Source of the DNA: JAGNZR01 sp051648365
Lineage (GTDB): Bacteria > Fusobacteriota > Fusobacteriia > Fusobacteriales > Fusobacteriaceae
Assembly: GCA_051648365.1 (NCBI GenBank)
Contig: JBOFEZ010000072.1
Location: 1 to 8,245 of the forward strand
Length of the DNA stretch: 8,245 nucleotides
Direction: 5' to 3'
Within the stretch, counting starts at the first letter, position 1, and every line of letters starts with the position of its first letter. Position numbers and translations under genes: made by a program. Shown here piece after piece: positions 5,466 to 8,245 of this stretch. The notes under the pieces are model-generated. The model was not told where the DNA came from. It saw nothing but the letters and a program-made list of their open reading frames with translations, and did no database searches.

Positions 5466-6743
5466 ATGCAAATTTTTATAGGCTTATTTATTTTCTCAAT
5501 TGTCTTTTATCTTATAATTACAGAAAAAGTTCCTGGAGCTTGGGCTACAATGATTGGAGGATTGTCTATGGCTATGGTGGGCATACTCAACGAAGAAAAA
5601 GCTTTAGAGTCTGTAGCTGAGAGATTGGAGATAATTTTCCTACTTGTAGGAATGATGGTCATCGTACATCTTATATCTGAAACAGGTATTTTTCAGTGGT
5701 TTGCTATTAAAGCCGCCCAACTTGTAAGAGGTGAACCTTTTGCACTCATTGTCCTACTTGCAATTGTAACTGCTGTCTGCTCTGCTTTTCTAGATAACGT
5801 TACAACAATACTTCTTATGGCCCCAGTATCTATACTTCTAGCTAACCAGCTGAAACTCAATCCCTTTCCTTTTATCATAACAGAAATTATGGCAGCTAAT
5901 ATTGGTGGGGTTGCGACTATTATAGGAGATCCTACTCAACTTATCATAGGAAGTGAATCTGGATTGGGATTTAACGATTTTCTTTTTAATACAAGTCCAG
6001 TATCAATCCTCTCTCTTATAATTTTAATTTTAAACGTATATTTTATCTACGGAAAAAAGTTAAAAGTTTCAGCAGAATTAAAAGCACGTATAATGGATTT
6101 GGACGCTAGCAGATCTTTGAAAGATATCAAATTATTGAAAGAATCTGGGACCATTTTCCTTTTGGTAATAATAGGATTTATTCTCAATAATTTTATAGAT
6201 AAAGGCCTCGCTATGATATCCCTTACAGGAGCTATTTCTCTTGTTATAATTGCTAGAAGAAAACCTGCTGAAACTCTTCATCATGTTGAATGGGACACTC
6301 TTTTCTTCTTTATAGGACTATTCATGATGGTAAGAGGTATCCAAGAGACTCATGTTATAGATCATCTTGGAACTAAAATAATAGAACTAACTAAGGGACA
6401 TTTTAACTTAGCTGTTTTGGGAATTTCATGGATTTCTGCTCTTTTCACTTCAATTATAGGAAATGTTGCTAATGCTGCAACAACTTCTAAAATTATACAA
6501 GTTATGATTCCATCTTTTCAAGGACAAGGAGACATTAATGCTTTCTGGTGGGCCCTTTCCTTCGGCTCGTGTCTAGGAGGAAATATCAGTATTTTAGCCT
6601 CTGCTACCAACGTAGTTGCCGTTAGTGCTGCTGCAAAATCAGGAACTAAAATAACTTTTATAGAATTTATTAAATTTGGAGCCTTGATTGCTATCCAGAC
6701 TATAATTCTTTCAAACATATATATTTATTTTAGATATCTTTAA
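5466..6743 (+). CDS. ArsB/NhaD-superfamily (SLC13-type) ion permease
   Basis: An inner-membrane transporter of 425 residues with about ten to twelve hydrophobic segments. Motifs in order: SAFLDNVTTILLMAPV (106-121), NIGGVATIIGDPTQLIIGS (145-163), VEWDTLFFFIGLFMMV (274-289), IGNVANAATT (331-340) and SCLGGNISILASATNVV (368-384). The two DNV/GDPTQ-type halves form the inverted-repeat core known for the ion transporter superfamily (ArsB, NhaD, OCA2/P protein, CitM). The first half is canonical; in the second the usual aspartate before the asparagine is glycine (G332-N333). There is no linked arsR/arsC, so arsenite export is not supported; Na+/H+ exchange or organic-anion transport are equally possible. 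Start ATG at 5466 follows GAGGTG by 5 nt. It is a single-gene unit facing away from the GNAT gene, with its own promoter, palindrome and terminator. Confidence 0.88.
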   Translation: MQIFIGLFIFSIVFYLIITEKVPGAWATMIGGLSMAMVGILNEEKALESVAERLEIIFLLVGMMVIVHLISETGIFQWFAIKAAQLVRGEPFALIVLLAIVTAVCSAFLDNVTTILLMAPVSILLANQLKLNPFPFIITEIMAANIGGVATIIGDPTQLIIGSESGLGFNDFLFNTSPVSILSLIILILNVYFIYGKKLKVSAELKARIMDLDASRSLKDIKLLKESGTIFLLVIIGFILNNFIDKGLAMISLTGAISLVIIARRKPAETLHHVEWDTLFFFIGLFMMVRGIQETHVIDHLGTKIIELTKGHFNLAVLGISWISALFTSIIGNVANAATTSKIIQVMIPSFQGQGDINAFWWALSFGSCLGGNISILASATNVVAVSAAAKSGTKITFIEFIKFGALIAIQTIILSNIYIYFRYL

Positions 6744-6751
6744 AATTTAAC

Positions 6752-6797
6752 GAAATAAAAAAAGAGCAGAATTAATTTTCTGCTCTTTTTTTATTTT
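6752..6797. terminator. Bidirectional terminator between convergent genes
   Basis: A perfect 15-bp repeat (6757-6771 with 6778-6792), core GAGCAGAA/TTCTGCTC, with loop TTAATT; the pairing extends a further 4-5 bp outward. T runs on both strands (TTTTTTT at 6786-6792, and the complement of A at 6757-6763) allow it to end the permease transcript (plus) and the outer-membrane protein transcript (minus). Confidence 0.9.
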
Positions 6798-6800
6798 ATA

Positions 6801-7562
6801 TTAGAAGAAATATTTAGCTCCAACTCCTGCTGAATATATTGTACTATTCTCAACTATTGGAGAATCTTTTATTTCGTCAGAGAATTTTTCTGCTCCAAGG
6901 AATATAACTAATGATAGTCTATCATTTACAGCATAGTCTCCTGTAATCTTAAGTCCTGCTGAAAAAGCTCCATCAGCTTCATAAGTCCCAGTTATTTTTG
7001 ATCCTGTACCTCTCAATACTTCTTTTTCAGATATTCCAAAATAATAATCTGAGAAATCTGCTGTGAAATATGAAACAAAAGCTGAAGGTATAATTTTAAA
7101 TTTATCCATAGAAATAACCTTGAAAAGGGTCGCTCTAGCCTTAGATCCATGCTCTCCAGCCTGGAAAAGAGCTGTTCCTCTCATATCTATATTTGAAAGA
7201 TCAAAGTCAGCTTTTACTCCAAGCATTGCCTGTGTTTCTCTATCATCTATAAATTTATATCCTTTTTTCATATCTTCTCCTTCAACAGGAAATCCAGCTA
7301 AAGGATCAAGAAAAATTGACATCGTTAAAAGATCATTTCTATAAGCTTGATATCCAATATTCATTCCCTGAACATAAAAATTATCATATTTTATATCTAG
7401 CAAAGGAAATGGAACAGCATTATTATCTTCTTGTTTATATAATTTTGAATTGCTTCCAATTCCTAATCCTATCCCTAATTTATTTTGATTTTGATTTGCA
7501 TTAGCATACAGTGTTGTGGTAACAGCTAAAAGTGCCATCGCTCCAACTAATATTTTCTTCAT
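6801..7562 (-). CDS. MipA/OmpV-family outer-membrane protein
   Basis: A 253-residue secreted protein predicted to form an outer-membrane beta-barrel. The signal peptide is MKKILVGAMALLAVTTTLYA, with cleavage likely after A20 or A22. The mature part has alternating hydrophobic stretches and ends in an aromatic residue (AKYFF), the usual signal for barrel insertion. The family resemblance rests on the early GIGLGIGSNSKLYKQEDN...PFPLLDIKYDNFYVQG block and the final YSAGVGAKYFF strand. The name MipA comes from an MltA-interacting scaffold protein in E. coli; other members are porin-like or adhesins, so the role here is unknown. Start ATG at 7562, with GAGGGAG about 7 nt upstream. It is transcribed alone, with its own promoter and leader hairpin, and shares a terminator with the convergent permease gene. 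Confidence 0.85.
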   Translation of the reverse strand: MKKILVGAMALLAVTTTLYANANQNQNKLGIGLGIGSNSKLYKQEDNNAVPFPLLDIKYDNFYVQGMNIGYQAYRNDLLTMSIFLDPLAGFPVEGEDMKKGYKFIDDRETQAMLGVKADFDLSNIDMRGTALFQAGEHGSKARATLFKVISMDKFKIIPSAFVSYFTADFSDYYFGISEKEVLRGTGSKITGTYEADGAFSAGLKITGDYAVNDRLSLVIFLGAEKFSDEIKDSPIVENSTIYSAGVGAKYFF

Positions 7563-7594
7563 AATATATCTCCCTCAAAAATTAATTCAAAGTT

Positions 7595-7614
7595 CAATGA
7601 CTTGTAAGTCATCA
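7595..7614 (-). promoter_or_regulatory. Hairpin in the leader of the outer-membrane protein mRNA
   Basis: The inverted repeat ATGACTT (7597-7603) / AAGTCAT (7606-7612) can be extended by G-U pairs. It lies in the roughly 60-nt leader between the predicted start near 7623 and the ribosome site. It could stabilise the mRNA or serve as an sRNA or protein contact; no known riboswitch is recognised. Confidence 0.4.
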
Positions 7615-7628
7615 TGTCTTTTCACTTT

Positions 7629-7657
7629 ATTATACCTCACTTTTTTATTTAAAACAA
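7629..7657 (-). promoter_or_regulatory. Promoter of the MipA/OmpV-like gene
   Basis: Minus-strand TTGTTT (7657-7652), 17-nt spacer, consensus TATAAT (7634-7629). It begins about 27 nt beyond the tRNA-Gln terminator, so the unit is independent. Confidence 0.75.
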
Positions 7658-7683
7658 GATATAGAAAAATAAAATTCTTGTAA

Positions 7684-7709
7684 ATAAAAAAAACTGTCAT
7701 AAGACAGTT
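7684..7709 (-). terminator. Intrinsic terminator after tRNA-Gln
   Basis: A 7-bp perfect stem AACTGTC/GACAGTT (7692-7698, 7703-7709) with a 4-nt loop, followed on the minus strand by a run of at least seven T (complement of 7686-7693). It lies 17 nt after the encoded CCA of the tRNA. Confidence 0.8.
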
Positions 7710-7726
7710 ATCTATTTTTTGTAAGT

Positions 7727-7801
7727 TGGCTGGGCTGGCTGGATTCGAACCAACGCATGTCGGAGTCAAAGTCCGATGCCTTACCGCTTGGCGACAGCCC
7801 A
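7727..7801 (-). tRNA. tRNA-Gln (anticodon TTG)
   Basis: A complete 75-nt cloverleaf on the minus strand. The acceptor TGGGCTG pairs with CAGCCCA, discriminator G, encoded CCA. The D region GCCAAGCGGTAAGGC, anticodon arm TCGGA-CTTTGAC-TCCGA with TTG at 34-36, and T arm GTTGG-TTCGAAT-CCAGC are all present. The U1-A72 end and discriminator G are hallmarks of bacterial tRNA-Gln. Confidence 0.96.
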
Positions 7802-7812
7802 ACAACTCATAT

Positions 7813-7841
7813 ATAATAACATTTTTTTTGAATACTGTCAA
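7813..7841 (-). promoter_or_regulatory. Promoter of tRNA-Gln
   Basis: Minus-strand TTGACA (7841-7836), 17-nt spacer, TATTAT (7818-7813), preceded by a long A/T tract that could be an UP element. The leader to the tRNA is only about 6 nt. The layout closely copies the tRNA-Met promoter. Confidence 0.8.
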
Positions 7842-8107
7842 TAATTTTTTTATTTTTTATTTTATCTCTCTGCAAACTATTTGAAAATCTCTTTTTAGAT
7901 TTGTATCTCCAAAAAATTTAAAAGGCCTCTTTTATATTTTCATAGGATTTATTTATTCTTTCCTCCTCTAGTCATTCAAATAATCTCTTATCTTCCAGCC
8001 ATCATCGAGAGATATGCTGAGGCGACTCTTCACAAAATAAGTCACCAAAACTCTTTATGGAAAGAGACTAATGGTAAAAAATTAGTCCATTAAAATTCTA
8101 TTTAATG
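7842..8107. other. Region without an intact gene between tRNA-Gln and the rRNA terminator
   Basis: No intact gene is seen in these roughly 270 bases. The right part holds three adjacent small hairpins (8051-8066, 8067-8086, 8088-8107) next to the rRNA terminator. On the minus strand there is also a 7-bp stem GGTGACT/AGTCGCC (8040-8046, 8021-8027, one G-U) and a 6-bp ATCTCT/AGAGAT pair. One minus-strand frame (8067-7918) reads as 49 sense-like codons interrupted only by two TGA, possibly a gene relic. No promoter is recognised for either interpretation. Confidence 0.5.
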
Positions 8108-8110
8108 AAA

Positions 8111-8135
8111 AAAAGAGGAGCAGAGCTCCTCTTTT
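8111..8135 (-). terminator. Terminator of the rRNA operon
   Basis: An 11-bp perfect stem AAAAGAGGAGC/GCTCCTCTTTT (8111-8121, 8125-8135), loop AGA, followed on the minus strand by a run of T through 8108. It lies about 7 nt after the 3' end of the 5S gene. Confidence 0.9.
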
Positions 8136-8142
8136 CATATAA

Positions 8143-8245
8143 CTTGGCAAATTCCTATTCTCCCGGGCAGCTTCCCACCAAGTACCTTCAGCGTTTACGG
8201 GCTTAACTTCTGGGTTCGAAATGTGACCAGGTGTACCCCCGTAGC
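8143..8245 (-). rRNA. rrf: 5S ribosomal RNA, 5' end outside window
   Basis: The minus strand reads the typical 5S body: ...GGTACACCTGGTCACATTTC, then GAACCCAGAAGTTAAGCCC, then GGTACTTGGTGGGAAGCTGC and the 3' end GGAATTTGCCAAGT. About 103 nt are inside the window, so roughly the first 12-16 nt lie beyond the right edge. The terminator directly after it implies 5S is the last gene of an rRNA operon transcribed toward the left. The exact 3' end is estimated to within a few bases. Confidence 0.95.

Noticed and set aside
5466..6743. Arsenite efflux pump (arsB) assignment
   Set aside because: No arsR, arsC or arsA lies nearby and the motifs only support the broad superfamily.
7587..7841. Open frame of 84 codons on the minus strand
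   Set aside because: It runs straight through the complete tRNA-Gln gene, its promoter and its terminator, and shows no domain; it is a chance frame.
7918..8067. TGA read as tryptophan (recoding) in the relic frame
   Set aside because: The first gene of the LPS operon ends with TGA overlapping the next start, so TGA appears to be a normal stop here; decay or chance explains the frame better.
1..8245. CRISPR array, insertion sequence or prophage
   Set aside because: No regularly spaced repeats, transposase, integrase or terminal repeats with target duplications are visible.

Overview
The window comes from a strongly AT-rich genome with a Gram-negative envelope. It holds lipopolysaccharide (LPS) inner-core genes, an outer-membrane MipA/OmpV-like protein with a signal peptide, and anaerobe-type oxidative-stress genes (desulfoferrodoxin and a PerR-like regulator). 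AT-richness, strong AGGAGG-type ribosome binding sites, near-consensus sigma-70 promoters and LPS heptose genes together suggest an anaerobic member of the Fusobacteriota (Fusobacterium, Ilyobacter, Cetobacterium or relatives). This placement is inferred from gene content and composition, not from a database match.

Positions 1-3540 (minus strand) form a tightly packed LPS core operon. It has one good promoter (3513-3540), then a GT9 heptosyltransferase, waaF (4-nt overlap), a WaaY/RfaY-type core heptose kinase (TTG start), and a second GT9 transferase (TTG start, 1 nt after the kinase) that runs off the left edge. Upstream lie a hairpin terminator and a tRNA-Met(CAT) gene with its own promoter.

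Positions 3880-5400 (minus strand) hold a stress island: a GNAT acetyltransferase, a PerR-type Fur-family regulator with a palindromic operator just downstream of its promoter, and a desulfoferrodoxin (superoxide reductase). A terminator hairpin separates perR from the desulfoferrodoxin gene and leaves little room for a separate promoter, so the two may be linked by read-through.

Positions 5401-6797 (plus strand) carry an ArsB/NhaD-superfamily (SLC13-type) ion permease. A perfect 8-2-8 palindrome overlaps its -35 element. A bidirectional terminator separates it from the convergent MipA/OmpV-like gene (6801-7562, minus).

Positions 7684-8245 (minus strand) are RNA-rich: tRNA-Gln(TTG) with its own promoter and terminator, about 300 bases without an intact gene that hold consecutive small hairpins and a possible gene relic, then the rRNA-operon terminator and the 3' part of a 5S rRNA that runs off the right edge.

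No mobile element, CRISPR array or clear new multi-gene system is visible. The most interesting signals are regulatory: inverted repeats placed on the promoters of perR, the acetyltransferase gene and the permease gene, the perR/desulfoferrodoxin terminator, and the structured region next to the 5S gene.
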